Assembly (NCBI GenBank): GCA_903900975.1
Contig: CAIUPE010000141.1
Span: forward strand, 54,822-118,821
Direction of reading: 5' to 3'
Source: an uncultured Hyphomicrobiales bacterium
Lineage (GTDB): Bacteria > Pseudomonadota > Alphaproteobacteria > Rhizobiales > Beijerinckiaceae
Length of the DNA stretch: 64,000 nucleotides
In this document: piece after piece, positions 1 through 7,352 of the stretch
Position numbering within the stretch: the first letter of the stretch is position 1
Layout of the letters: the number at the start of each line of letters is the position of its first letter
The notes under the pieces: generated by a model
Told to the model about the DNA's origin: nothing
The model's input: the letters and a program-made list of their open reading frames with translations, nothing else
Database searches by the model: none
Position numbers and translations under genes: made by a program

Positions 1-122
1 TCGAGGTGATGGTCAGCCATTCCTTCTTCTAGCGCTGGATGGTTCTCATTCCTAGACTTGTGCTCGACGCGGGAGACAAATTCAGCCACAAGGCTTGATC
101 CTTTTTTAGCTCAGGTGGCGTC

Positions 123-653
123 ATGCGGGTAATCGGATTGGCAGGATGGAGTGGGGCAGGCAAGACGACGCTCATTGCGCGGCTGATTCCTGAACTCAGC
201 CGACGCGGATTTTCCATTTCGACGATTAAACACGCCCATCACCGCTTCGATGTCGATTATCCGGGCAAAGACAGCTATGTGCACCGCACCGCTGGTGCGC
301 GCGAAGTGTTGGTAGCGTCGGGCGAGCGTTTCGCTCTGATGCATGAATTGCGCGGCGCACCGGAGCCAGATTTGCGGCATTTGCTCTCTCTGCTTTCGCC
401 CGTCGATTTCGTTCTGGTGGAAGGCTACAAGCCGGAGCCTCTGGTTAAAATCGAGGTACATCGGGCCGAAAATGGCAAGAATTTCATCTATCCGCATGAT
501 CCGACCATTGTTGCCGTAGCCACCGACCGGCCCGATGAGGTTGTGGGCCTGCCGACCTTCGAACTCATCGATGCAGTGGGAATTGCCGATTGTGTTGTCC
601 GCTATGCGATGCCGATGGAAGCCTTGATGGAACGGCTTGGCCCTACCGCCTAA
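123..653 (+). CDS. mobB: Molybdopterin-guanine dinucleotide biosynthesis adaptor MobB
   Basis: This is a small P-loop GTP-binding protein that assists MobA in attaching GMP to molybdopterin during bis-MGD cofactor synthesis in the cytoplasm. The Walker A loop GWSGAGKT is at residues 8-15. A hydrophobic strand ending in VLVEGYK, typical of MobB, lies near residue 100. At 176 aa it has the usual family length. An AGGTGG sequence sits 4 nt before the ATG. The last four bases overlap the convergent mobA gene, so the two cofactor genes are tail to tail. A nearby user of the cofactor is the molybdopterin oxidoreductase at 9453-11540. Family assignment is firm; the exact biochemical role of MobB is poorly defined in general. 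Confidence 0.93.
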   Translation: MRVIGLAGWSGAGKTTLIARLIPELSRRGFSISTIKHAHHRFDVDYPGKDSYVHRTAGAREVLVASGERFALMHELRGAPEPDLRHLLSLLSPVDFVLVEGYKPEPLVKIEVHRAENGKNFIYPHDPTIVAVATDRPDEVVGLPTFELIDAVGIADCVVRYAMPMEALMERLGPTA

Positions 654-1258
654 ATCCGTATCCTTTCCGCTTCCATTAAATCATCCGGCGTGTTGACGTT
701 AAAGAACGGATCATAGGGTTCAACCGGCCATTCAACAGAAACGGCGTTTAACCGATCCGTCCATTCCATCACGCGTTTGCATTGCCCCGCATCAAGACGC
801 GTTTGAATGTCACCGCGTGCGGCAATTGGCCAAAGCGATAGAGCCGGATGAAGCCTGCCGCCCGATTTGGCCGTTGCCATGCTGATCGCCTGATCCGGTA
901 GAGCTGCGGCGAGGCGTTCAACAAGATCGCTCGGCAAAAAGGGCGTATCGCCCGAAACGGTTAGGATATGGGTAGCCTCGGGCTGCGTACGCTCCGCCCA
1001 CACCATACCCGCCAATATGCCCGCCATCGGCCCAAGCTCAGGCGCATGATCGGGCAGGATATCAAACGAATAAAGCGCAAAGCGCGATGGATCGCCATTG
1101 GCGCTTATCGCCAACGCCGTCACCTGAGGCTGCACCCGCGCCATAATCCAATCAAGAATTGGGCGTCCTTGCACGGCAACAAGCGGTTTATCACCGCCGC
1201 CCATCCGGCGGGCGGAACCGCCTGCTAACACGACGGCTGGAAACAGGTTTGCGCGCAT
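650..1258 (-). CDS. mobA: Molybdenum cofactor guanylyltransferase MobA
   Basis: The protein transfers GMP from GTP to Mo-molybdopterin to give the guanine dinucleotide cofactor used by DMSO-reductase-family enzymes. It is a 202-aa nucleotidyltransferase with a Rossmann-like fold. The N-terminal nucleotide-binding motif LAGGSARRMGGGDK covers residues 11-24, with the catalytic-type Lys24. The metal-binding Asp is in SGDTPFLP at about residue 104, and NVNTPDDL near the C terminus is typical of MobA. The gene overlaps mobB by 4 bp in convergent orientation. Immediately upstream, between hsp20 and mobA, is a long hairpin (1260-1309) whose 3' arm ends one base before the start codon. There is no obvious free Shine-Dalgarno sequence between hairpin and ATG, so translation may depend on that structure. 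Confidence 0.92.
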   Translation of the reverse strand: MRANLFPAVVLAGGSARRMGGGDKPLVAVQGRPILDWIMARVQPQVTALAISANGDPSRFALYSFDILPDHAPELGPMAGILAGMVWAERTQPEATHILTVSGDTPFLPSDLVERLAAALPDQAISMATAKSGGRLHPALSLWPIAARGDIQTRLDAGQCKRVMEWTDRLNAVSVEWPVEPYDPFFNVNTPDDLMEAERIRI

Positions 1259-1259
1259 T

Positions 1260-1309
1260 GGACGGGCATCCGAAGGGGATTTTTCAACTCCTTCGGGGTG
1301 CGCCCGTCC
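1260..1309 (-). other. Long interrupted hairpin between hsp20 and mobA
   Basis: Seen directly: GGACGGGC (1260-1267) pairs with GCCCGTCC (1302-1309). Inside that, CCGAAGG (1270-1276) pairs with CCTTCGG (1290-1296), and two further pairs (one G-U) extend it towards the loop. Both flanking genes are on the minus strand, so the structure would form in a transcript leaving hsp20 and entering mobA. Neither strand has a run of T after the stem, so it is not a standard intrinsic terminator. It may be an mRNA processing or translation-control element for mobA. Confidence 0.6.
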
Positions 1310-1332
1310 GTGTGCGCTGTCAAGGCGGCGAA

Positions 1333-1815
1333 TTATTCCGCCGAGGGACGCACGGGGATTTGTTTCGCCTGCGCCATCATTTCAGCCGGTTTCTTGATGC
1401 TGACTTTCAGCACGCCCTTTTCAAAATGCGCATCAATGGCCTTTGAATCAGGCTTGAAATCGAGCGGGATGGTGCGTTGGAAGGAACCGAAGCTCCGTTC
1501 CATGACGTAAAAATCTTTACCCTTCTGCTCGCTCTCTTTTTTCTTCTCGCCCGCAATGATCAGCCGGTCGCGGTCCAAGGTGACGGAAACGTCCTTCTCG
1601 GACACGCCCGGCAATTCGGCCGATACTTCCAGCGTGTCTTTGGTCTCGGCAATGTCGATCACGGGAAGCGTCATCTCGGAGCCATTGCTGCCAATCATAG
1701 GCATACGGCGGTCCATATACCCCATCATATCCTGCATTTCGCGGGGCAGGCTTTGGAACGGGTCGCGGAAGCTCGGAAGGTCGGGGCTCAAAAACGATGG
1801 GATCAAAGAACGCAT
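1333..1815 (-). CDS. Small heat shock protein of the Hsp20/alpha-crystallin family
   Basis: This is an ATP-independent holdase chaperone that binds unfolding proteins and hands them to DnaK/ClpB. The alpha-crystallin domain spans about residues 48-143, with ELPGV at 67-71, the YVMERSFGSFQR signature near 103-114, and GVLKVSI at 134-140. At 160 aa it matches bacterial class-A Hsp20 proteins. I chose the ATG at 1815, preceded by GAGAG about 8 nt upstream, over an upstream TTG (1833) that lacks such a site; the N terminus MRSLIPSFLSP fits the family. It is transcribed towards mobA, 74 bp downstream. I looked for a ROSE-type thermometer and an RpoH promoter in the 175 bp upstream and found nothing convincing. 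Confidence 0.93.
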   Translation of the reverse strand: MRSLIPSFLSPDLPSFRDPFQSLPREMQDMMGYMDRRMPMIGSNGSEMTLPVIDIAETKDTLEVSAELPGVSEKDVSVTLDRDRLIIAGEKKKESEQKGKDFYVMERSFGSFQRTIPLDFKPDSKAIDAHFEKGVLKVSIKKPAEMMAQAKQIPVRPSAE

Positions 1816-1990
1816 GGCTTTACTCTCAAACAAGTGTGAAGATGAAGACGGAAGGCCAATCTCGTATCAGGTTGGGGGATGGGCTTCCTTGACTTCGCGC
1901 AATGGGCTAAAAGCAACGCGTCCGTGCGTCATCCAATCGACGTGTTTGGCAATTCATGCTGTCATGGTGAAAGACAGAGGAGATTCGCTC

Positions 1991-2350
1991 ATGAGTTCCA
2001 CCGTCATCGAAGTAGCCCTTACCGATCTCGAAGAGTCGGAAGAGGACCGGATTGAGCAGCTTGTCGACACGCTATCCAATGAAGTTTTGCCGTCGCTTGC
2101 AGAAGCGGCTGGTGTGTCGGGCACAACTTTGGCCGCGCGTTTGATGATCGAGATGGCCTATATTGTGGGCTTCACCCACCATCCAATCGACGCGATTGAT
2201 CTCCTAACCGCTGCCGGGCAGGCCGTGCGCGCGGGTATTGGTGACAATGAGCAGGCTGGCCGCGACGAAGCAGGTGATGATGATTCGTCTGATGGCGGTA
2301 ACGAGCCATTGTCGGAGGACACTGCCCCCCGCTCGGATCGCTTGCACTGA
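1991..2350 (+). CDS. Small acidic protein of unknown function
   Basis: I do not recognise a family. The open frame continues far upstream, but AGAGGAG lies just before the ATG at 1991 and sets the start, giving 119 aa. Residues 1-85 look like a compact helical domain, with heptad-like spacing in EDRIEQLVDTLSNEVLPSLAEAAG and a hydrophobic stretch near 51-62. Residues 86-119 are a highly acidic, Asp/Gly/Ser-rich and probably disordered tail. There is no signal peptide or membrane segment. It stands alone between divergent hsp20 and a convergent tRNA-Lys. The start is well supported, the function is not; a regulatory or anti-stress role suggested by the hsp20 neighbour would be speculation. Confidence 0.72.
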   Translation: MSSTVIEVALTDLEESEEDRIEQLVDTLSNEVLPSLAEAAGVSGTTLAARLMIEMAYIVGFTHHPIDAIDLLTAAGQAVRAGIGDNEQAGRDEAGDDDSSDGGNEPLSEDTAPRSDRLH

Positions 2351-2386
2351 GAATTTGGATGATCGTCCCGCCGGTACGGACGATGG

Positions 2387-2462
2387 TGGTGAGCGCGCTG
2401 GGACTCGAACCCAGGACCTATTGATTAAAAGTCAATTGCTCTACCGGCTGAGCTACGCGCTC
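2387..2462 (-). tRNA. tRNA-Lys (anticodon UUU)
   Basis: The minus strand folds as a complete cloverleaf. The acceptor arm is GAGCGCG/CGCGCTC (5' end at 2462, 3' discriminator A at 2390). The D arm contains GCTC-AGCCGGTAGA-GC. The anticodon stem ATTGA/TCAAT encloses the loop CTTTTAA with anticodon TTT, and the T arm is CTGGG-TTCGAGT-CCCAG. The CCA end is encoded at 2387-2389. The gene is 73 nt plus CCA, and it reads Lys codons AAA and AAG. Confidence 0.97.
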
Positions 2463-2638
2463 GCTACACGCGCTTGCCTAAAGGGCCAGCGGCGTCGGGT
2501 CAATAGGGTATTGCGCCGCAACCAAGCTGAAGCATGTGCGTTTATGCTCCGTTCGGTCATTTCCTATTCATCCCTTCTGGCTTACATCAGCGTGAAATGA
2601 CGAGTTTGGCTCGGTGATTTGAAGGAATATGAACGCGA

Positions 2639-3997
2639 ATGACGACTAGGACATGCATCGCGGTAATTCTCGCAGCGGGTGAAGGTACCCGTATGAAATC
2701 GGCAACGCCCAAGGTTTTACACGCCATCGCTGGCCGCTCGATGCTCGGGCATGTGCTCGATACGGTCAGCCAAGCGGGCATTAAGGACATCGCCGTTGTG
2801 ATCGGTCCTAACCGCGAGGACGTAGCCAAAGAGATCTGCGCCCAAGTGCCGCAGGCGCATATTGTGGTGCAAACGGATCGGCTCGGCACCGCCCACGCTG
2901 TTTTGGCCGCGCGTGACGCCATTGGGACGGGCTATGACGATCTGCTCGTTCTATTTGCCGATACGCCACTGATAGAGCCCGCAACGCTTCAGGCGATGCG
3001 CGCAAGGCTGGTGGAAGGCCGTGCGGTTGTAGCCCTCGGATTTGAGGCCGCCAATCCGCAAGGCTATGGCCGCCTGCTGATTGATGGAACCTCGCTAGAC
3101 GCGATTCGTGAGCATAAAGATGCAACGGACGGGGAGCGGAACGTCACCCTGTGCAATTCCGGCCTAATGGCGCTGGATGGCAAAAAGGCGTTGGCGCTGC
3201 TTGACGGTATTGGCAATGGCAATGCCCAGAAAGAATTTTATTTAACCGATGCGGTATCGGTTGCCCGCTCACAAGGGCTAACGACCGGATATGAACTCGC
3301 CCCCGAATCGGAAGTGATGGGTGTGAATGACCGCAGCCAATTGGCAGCAGCTGAAGCCGTGATGCAAAACCGGTTACGCCACCGCGCAATGCTGAATGGC
3401 GCGACGCTGATTGATCCGGCTTCGGTTTATTTCTCCTATGATACCCAACTCGGTCGCGATGTGGTGATCGAACCTCAGGTCGTTTTCGGGCCAAAAGTTA
3501 CGATTGGCGATAAGGTCGATATCCATGCCTTCAGCCATATCGAGGATGCGTCGATTTCAGCTCATGCCTCGATTGGCCCTTTTGCGCGTATCCGCCCCGG
3601 ATCAAAGGTGGGTGAGGGAGCTAAAATCGGCAATTTCGTCGAATTGAAAAAGGCTGATATCGGTGCAGGCGCTAAAATCAGCCATTTGAGCTATATCGGC
3701 GACGCGGAAGTCGGCGCGGAGGCCAATATCGGCGCGGGAACAATCACCTGCAATTATGATGGCTTTTTCAAATATAAGACCGTGATTGGCGCAGGCGCTT
3801 TTATCGGGGCCAATTCCTCGCTCGTGGCACCGATTACTGTTGGCGCAGGCGCTTATGTTGGCTCCGGCTCCGTGATCACCAAGGAAGTCTTGGCCGATCA
3901 GTTGGCGGTCGCGCGTGGCAAGCAAATGGCCAAAGACGGGTGGGGTTCCACCTTCCGCGCCGCAAGCGAAGCCAAGAAAAAGGCTACGAAGCCCTAA
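2639..3997 (+). CDS. glmU: Bifunctional UDP-N-acetylglucosamine pyrophosphorylase / glucosamine-1-phosphate acetyltransferase
   Basis: GlmU catalyses the last two steps to UDP-GlcNAc: acetylation of glucosamine-1-phosphate, then uridylylation, feeding peptidoglycan and lipid A. The uridylyltransferase domain (about 1-225) carries LAAGEGTRM at 11-19 and Lys25. The C-terminal left-handed beta-helix (about 250-450) shows hexapeptide repeats, and the catalytic His349 lies in ISHLSYIGD. At 452 aa it is the normal length. GAAGGAAT sits 10-17 nt before the ATG. The gene is followed 90 bp later by glmS, the first enzyme of the same pathway, so the two probably form one operon. Confidence 0.98.
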   Translation: MTTRTCIAVILAAGEGTRMKSATPKVLHAIAGRSMLGHVLDTVSQAGIKDIAVVIGPNREDVAKEICAQVPQAHIVVQTDRLGTAHAVLAARDAIGTGYDDLLVLFADTPLIEPATLQAMRARLVEGRAVVALGFEAANPQGYGRLLIDGTSLDAIREHKDATDGERNVTLCNSGLMALDGKKALALLDGIGNGNAQKEFYLTDAVSVARSQGLTTGYELAPESEVMGVNDRSQLAAAEAVMQNRLRHRAMLNGATLIDPASVYFSYDTQLGRDVVIEPQVVFGPKVTIGDKVDIHAFSHIEDASISAHASIGPFARIRPGSKVGEGAKIGNFVELKKADIGAGAKISHLSYIGDAEVGAEANIGAGTITCNYDGFFKYKTVIGAGAFIGANSSLVAPITVGAGAYVGSGSVITKEVLADQLAVARGKQMAKDGWGSTFRAASEAKKKATKP

Positions 3998-4087
3998 AAC
4001 GTTATTTTTCGTTATCGAACGTGATTTGCCTATCGCTCTGCCGTTTGGTTACCAGACGGTGTCGCTACCAAAGTCAGGAAATTTTAG

Positions 4088-5917
4088 ATGTGCGGAATCG
4101 TTGGAATTTTATCGTCGGAACCAGCCGCGAGCCAAGTCATCGAGGCTCTTAAGCGGCTTGAGTATCGCGGGTATGATTCCTCGGGCGTCGCCTCGCTGAG
4201 TGATGGCGGGCACATTGAACGGTTGCGCGCGGAGGGCAAGCTCAAGAATCTGGCGGCAAAACTGACGGCCCATCCGTTATTCGGCCATAGTGCGATTGGC
4301 CACACGCGGTGGGCAACCCACGGTAAGCCTACGGAAGACAACGCGCATCCCCATGCGACCGAGCGGGTCGCGGTTGTCCATAACGGCATTATCGAGAATT
4401 TCCGCGAGTTACGCGCTGAATTGCAAGCCGAAGGCGCCGTTTTCAAAAGCGAGACGGATACAGAAGTAGCCCTCCATCTCGTTGACCGCGCTTTGCTGCG
4501 CACAGGTGATCCTGTCAAAGCGGTGGCTGCAGCGCTGCCCCGTTTGCGCGGCGCGTTTGCTTTGGGTTTCTTATTCGCAGGCCACGATAATCTGCTGATC
4601 GGCGCGCGGCAGGGTGCGCCTTTGGCCATTGGTTATGGCGAAGACGAGATGTATCTGGGCTCGGATGCTCTGGCATTGGCCCCCTTCACCGAAATGGTTA
4701 CCTATCTTGAGGAAGGCGATTGGGTCGTCTTAACCCGCAAGGGTGCCGTTATTCACGATGTGACCAATGCCGTGGTCAGCCGGGCGGTGCAGAAAAGCGG
4801 CGCTGGTGCCTATCTGATCGATAAGGGCAATCACCGCCATTTCATGGCCAAGGAAATCGCCGAGCAGCCCGAAGTGGTGGGCCGCACGCTGGCGCATTAT
4901 CTCGATCTCGGCGCGGGCAAGGTGCATATGCCAGTTGCTTTGCCGTTTGATTGGACCAAACTGACCCGCATTTCGATTACCGCCTGTGGCACTGCAAGCT
5001 ACGCGGGTCAAATCGCCAAATATTGGTTTGAATCGCTGGCGAGGATTCCCGTCGAGGTCGACGTAGCCTCCGAGTTCCGATATCGCGAAGCGCCTTTGGA
5101 AAAGGGCGGTTTGGCCATTTTCATTTCGCAATCGGGCGAGACCGCCGATACCTTAGCGGGTCTGCGCTATGCGAAAGCGATGGGGCAGCACATTTTGTCG
5201 GTTGTGAACGTCACAACCTCATCCATCGCGCGCGAAAGCGATGTTGTGGTGCCAACCCTTGCAGGCCCCGAGATCGGCGTTGCCTCCACCAAGGCGTTCA
5301 CCTGCCAACTGACCGCGCTCGCGTGCTTGGCGATTGCAGCCGCCTCGGCACGTGGCTCCCTAAAGGCGGGCGAGGAAGAAGCGCTGGTTAATGATCTGAT
5401 TGCTATGCCGGGTCTGATGGTAGAGGCGCTAAAACTGGAGCCCCATATCGAGCACGTCGCCCACGATATGGCGAAGGCGACCGATGTGCTCTATCTCGGC
5501 CGCGGCACCAGCTTCCCGCTGGCGCTTGAAGGCGCGCTGAAGCTGAAGGAAATCTCCTATATCCATGCCGAGGCCTATGCAGCGGGTGAATTAAAGCATG
5601 GCCCGATTGCGCTGATCGACGAGACCTTGCCCGTGATTGTGATTGCCCCACATGACGGGCTTTACGAGAAAACCGTCTCGAACATGCAGGAGGTCGCTGC
5701 GCGCGGTGGGCGGATTATTCTGATTTCCGACCGTGAAGGCTTTATTGGTGCGGGGCTGGAACCAGCGGCTAAAATCGAAATGCCGGCCATGAACCCGCGT
5801 TTTGCCGCCATTGCCTATTCCGTACCCGTGCAGCTTTTAGCGTATCATACGGCGGTGGCGCTCGGTAAAGACGTGGATCAGCCGCGCAATTTGGCCAAAT
5901 CGGTAACGGTTGAGTAA
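4088..5917 (+). CDS. glmS: Glutamine--fructose-6-phosphate aminotransferase (isomerizing)
   Basis: The enzyme makes glucosamine-6-phosphate from fructose-6-phosphate and glutamine, the committed step of amino-sugar synthesis. MCGIVGIL at the N terminus supplies the Cys2 nucleophile of the class-II glutaminase domain (about 1-220). Two SIS sugar-isomerase domains follow (about 280-600), with SQSGETADT and GRGTSFPLALEG motifs. The C terminus ...LAKSVTVE, with Lys604, closes the active site as in the family. It is 609 aa, full length. Upstream, CCGTTTGG (4041-4048) and CCAGACGG (4052-4059) can form a hairpin in the leader. I see no glmS ribozyme, which would not be expected in this group. Confidence 0.98.
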   Translation: MCGIVGILSSEPAASQVIEALKRLEYRGYDSSGVASLSDGGHIERLRAEGKLKNLAAKLTAHPLFGHSAIGHTRWATHGKPTEDNAHPHATERVAVVHNGIIENFRELRAELQAEGAVFKSETDTEVALHLVDRALLRTGDPVKAVAAALPRLRGAFALGFLFAGHDNLLIGARQGAPLAIGYGEDEMYLGSDALALAPFTEMVTYLEEGDWVVLTRKGAVIHDVTNAVVSRAVQKSGAGAYLIDKGNHRHFMAKEIAEQPEVVGRTLAHYLDLGAGKVHMPVALPFDWTKLTRISITACGTASYAGQIAKYWFESLARIPVEVDVASEFRYREAPLEKGGLAIFISQSGETADTLAGLRYAKAMGQHILSVVNVTTSSIARESDVVVPTLAGPEIGVASTKAFTCQLTALACLAIAAASARGSLKAGEEEALVNDLIAMPGLMVEALKLEPHIEHVAHDMAKATDVLYLGRGTSFPLALEGALKLKEISYIHAEAYAAGELKHGPIALIDETLPVIVIAPHDGLYEKTVSNMQEVAARGGRIILISDREGFIGAGLEPAAKIEMPAMNPRFAAIAYSVPVQLLAYHTAVALGKDVDQPRNLAKSVTVE

Positions 5918-5991
5918 ATCCGAATCGACGCTTAAGCCTTTGGCTGATATGCGTTGATGGACCGAGATCATCTCCAACAGACAGGTCCGTC

Positions 5992-6714
5992 ATGACTGGC
6001 GATACGCCTCACGACATGCGCGAACCGGGGCCTTTTACGCCTATTGCACCGGTGCGCCCAACGATTAGCCAACGCATCCGCGGTTATTTCTTCACCGGCA
6101 TCGTGATTGCGGGACCACTGGTCGTGACCGTTTACATCACGACATGGATTATCGGGCTGATTGATGCTTGGTTTAAGCCGCTGATCCCCGCAGGCTTTTT
6201 TCCGGAGTGGATGGCGCCCTTCAATATTCCCGGCCTTGGATTGATTATTGCCTTTGTCAGTTTAACTTTGCTCGGCTTTCTCACCGCCAATCTTGTGGGA
6301 CGCTGGATGTTAGGCATTGGCGAAACCATTTTGGGCCGAATGCCGGTGGTGCGCGGCATTTATAAGGGCGTCAAACAAGTCTTCGAAACGCTATTCTCGC
6401 AAACCGGAACCTCTTTCCGAAAAGTTGGCTTGATCGAATATCCGGGGAAGGGCTTGTGGTCGATCATCTTCATTTCGACACCGCCTGAGGGCGTGGTTTC
6501 GGAAGTCTTGCCTGGCTCGGAAGATTATATTTCGTGTTTTCTGCCATGCTCGCCCAACCCGACGACGGGATTTTTCCTCTATATCCGCAAGGCTGATGTG
6601 ATCGAGGTACCCATCTCGATAGATGATGCGGCGAAACTTGTAATGTCGGCAGGATTGATTCAGCCTGTGGCTGGCAAAGAGCCGGTGCCGCTGGCCAATC
6701 CGAAAAAGCTGTAA
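5992..6714 (+). CDS. DUF502 family inner-membrane protein
   Basis: This 240-aa protein belongs to the uncharacterised DUF502 membrane family. After a Pro-rich cytoplasmic N terminus, there are two transmembrane helices at about residues 33-55 and 80-103. A conserved soluble region follows, with GRMPVVRGIYKGVKQVFET, a typical DUF502 signature, and SCFLPCSPNPTTGFF. It lies 74 bp after glmS on the same strand and 14 bp before the exporter gene, so it may be cotranscribed with both. In many alphaproteobacteria a DUF502 gene neighbours recG or glmS, as here. No reaction is known for the family. Confidence 0.88.
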   Translation: MTGDTPHDMREPGPFTPIAPVRPTISQRIRGYFFTGIVIAGPLVVTVYITTWIIGLIDAWFKPLIPAGFFPEWMAPFNIPGLGLIIAFVSLTLLGFLTANLVGRWMLGIGETILGRMPVVRGIYKGVKQVFETLFSQTGTSFRKVGLIEYPGKGLWSIIFISTPPEGVVSEVLPGSEDYISCFLPCSPNPTTGFFLYIRKADVIEVPISIDDAAKLVMSAGLIQPVAGKEPVPLANPKKL

Positions 6715-6728
6715 TTCCACGGTATGCA

Positions 6729-7343
6729 ATGACGATCTTTTTATCGGGGCTTAGCCTCGGCTTGAGCCTCATCGTCGCTATCGGCGCACAAAATGCTTTT
6801 GTCTTGCGTCAAGGCCTCAAAAACGAGCATGTCTTTTGGGTGTGCCTCGTTTGTGCCGCATCAGATGCGGTGCTGATGCTTTTCGGCGTGCTGTTTTTTG
6901 ATCAGATTGCCCAGATATTGCCTTGGGTAGAGAATGGACTTCGGTTAGCGGGTGCCCTCTATTTGGCCTATTACGCGTTTGGACGCTTTCAAGCGGCGTT
7001 TAACAATGCCTCGGCGCTTCAAATGGCTAATGGCGCGTCGGCATCTCTCGGCAGTACGTTGGTCAGCACGGCTTTGCTGACCTGGCTCAACCCCCATGTC
7101 TATATCGATACAGTGGTGCTGGTCGGATCGGTCGCTTCGGGATTTGGCAATGGGCGCTGGCTGTTCGCGTTCGGCGCGATTTCGGGGTCGTTTCTGTTTT
7201 TCTTTTCGCTCGGCTTTGGGGCCAAGCGGATGGGCGGATGGTTGGCAAGGCCCAATGCTTGGCGGATTTTGGATGGCTTTATTGGCGGATTATTGTTGCT
7301 GATTGCCTTTCAGCTTCTCCAGCCTTTGTTTCCGCTTTTTTGA
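6729..7343 (+). CDS. LysE/ArgO family amino-acid exporter
   Basis: This is a 204-aa, six-helix inner-membrane exporter of the LysE superfamily, ArgO-like. The N-terminal motif IGAQNAFVLRQG (about residues 18-29) and TWLNPHVYIDT in the middle are the hallmark sequences of the LysE/ArgO branch, which exports basic amino acids such as arginine or lysine. Hydrophobic segments cover nearly the whole length. It starts 14 bp after the DUF502 gene and ends 9 bp before the convergent recG stop. No divergent LysR-type regulator (ArgP/LysG) adjoins it, so substrate and control are inferred from family only. Confidence 0.9.
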   Translation: MTIFLSGLSLGLSLIVAIGAQNAFVLRQGLKNEHVFWVCLVCAASDAVLMLFGVLFFDQIAQILPWVENGLRLAGALYLAYYAFGRFQAAFNNASALQMANGASASLGSTLVSTALLTWLNPHVYIDTVVLVGSVASGFGNGRWLFAFGAISGSFLFFFSLGFGAKRMGGWLARPNAWRILDGFIGGLLLLIAFQLLQPLFPLF

Positions 7344-7352
7344 TGGGCACGA

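Noticed and set aside
1..54. Possible tail of an upstream gene, or the start of a divergent minus-strand gene (ATG at 19, MADHHL).
   Set aside because: Too few codons before the window edge to support either reading; both plus-strand frames stop by base 54.
1816..1990. ROSE-type RNA thermometer or RpoH promoter before hsp20.
   Set aside because: No anti-Shine-Dalgarno stem with the conserved UUGCU and no convincing heat-shock promoter could be found.
3998..4087. glmS ribozyme.
   Set aside because: The 90-bp spacer is too short and lacks the ribozyme core; such ribozymes are known from Gram-positive bacteria.
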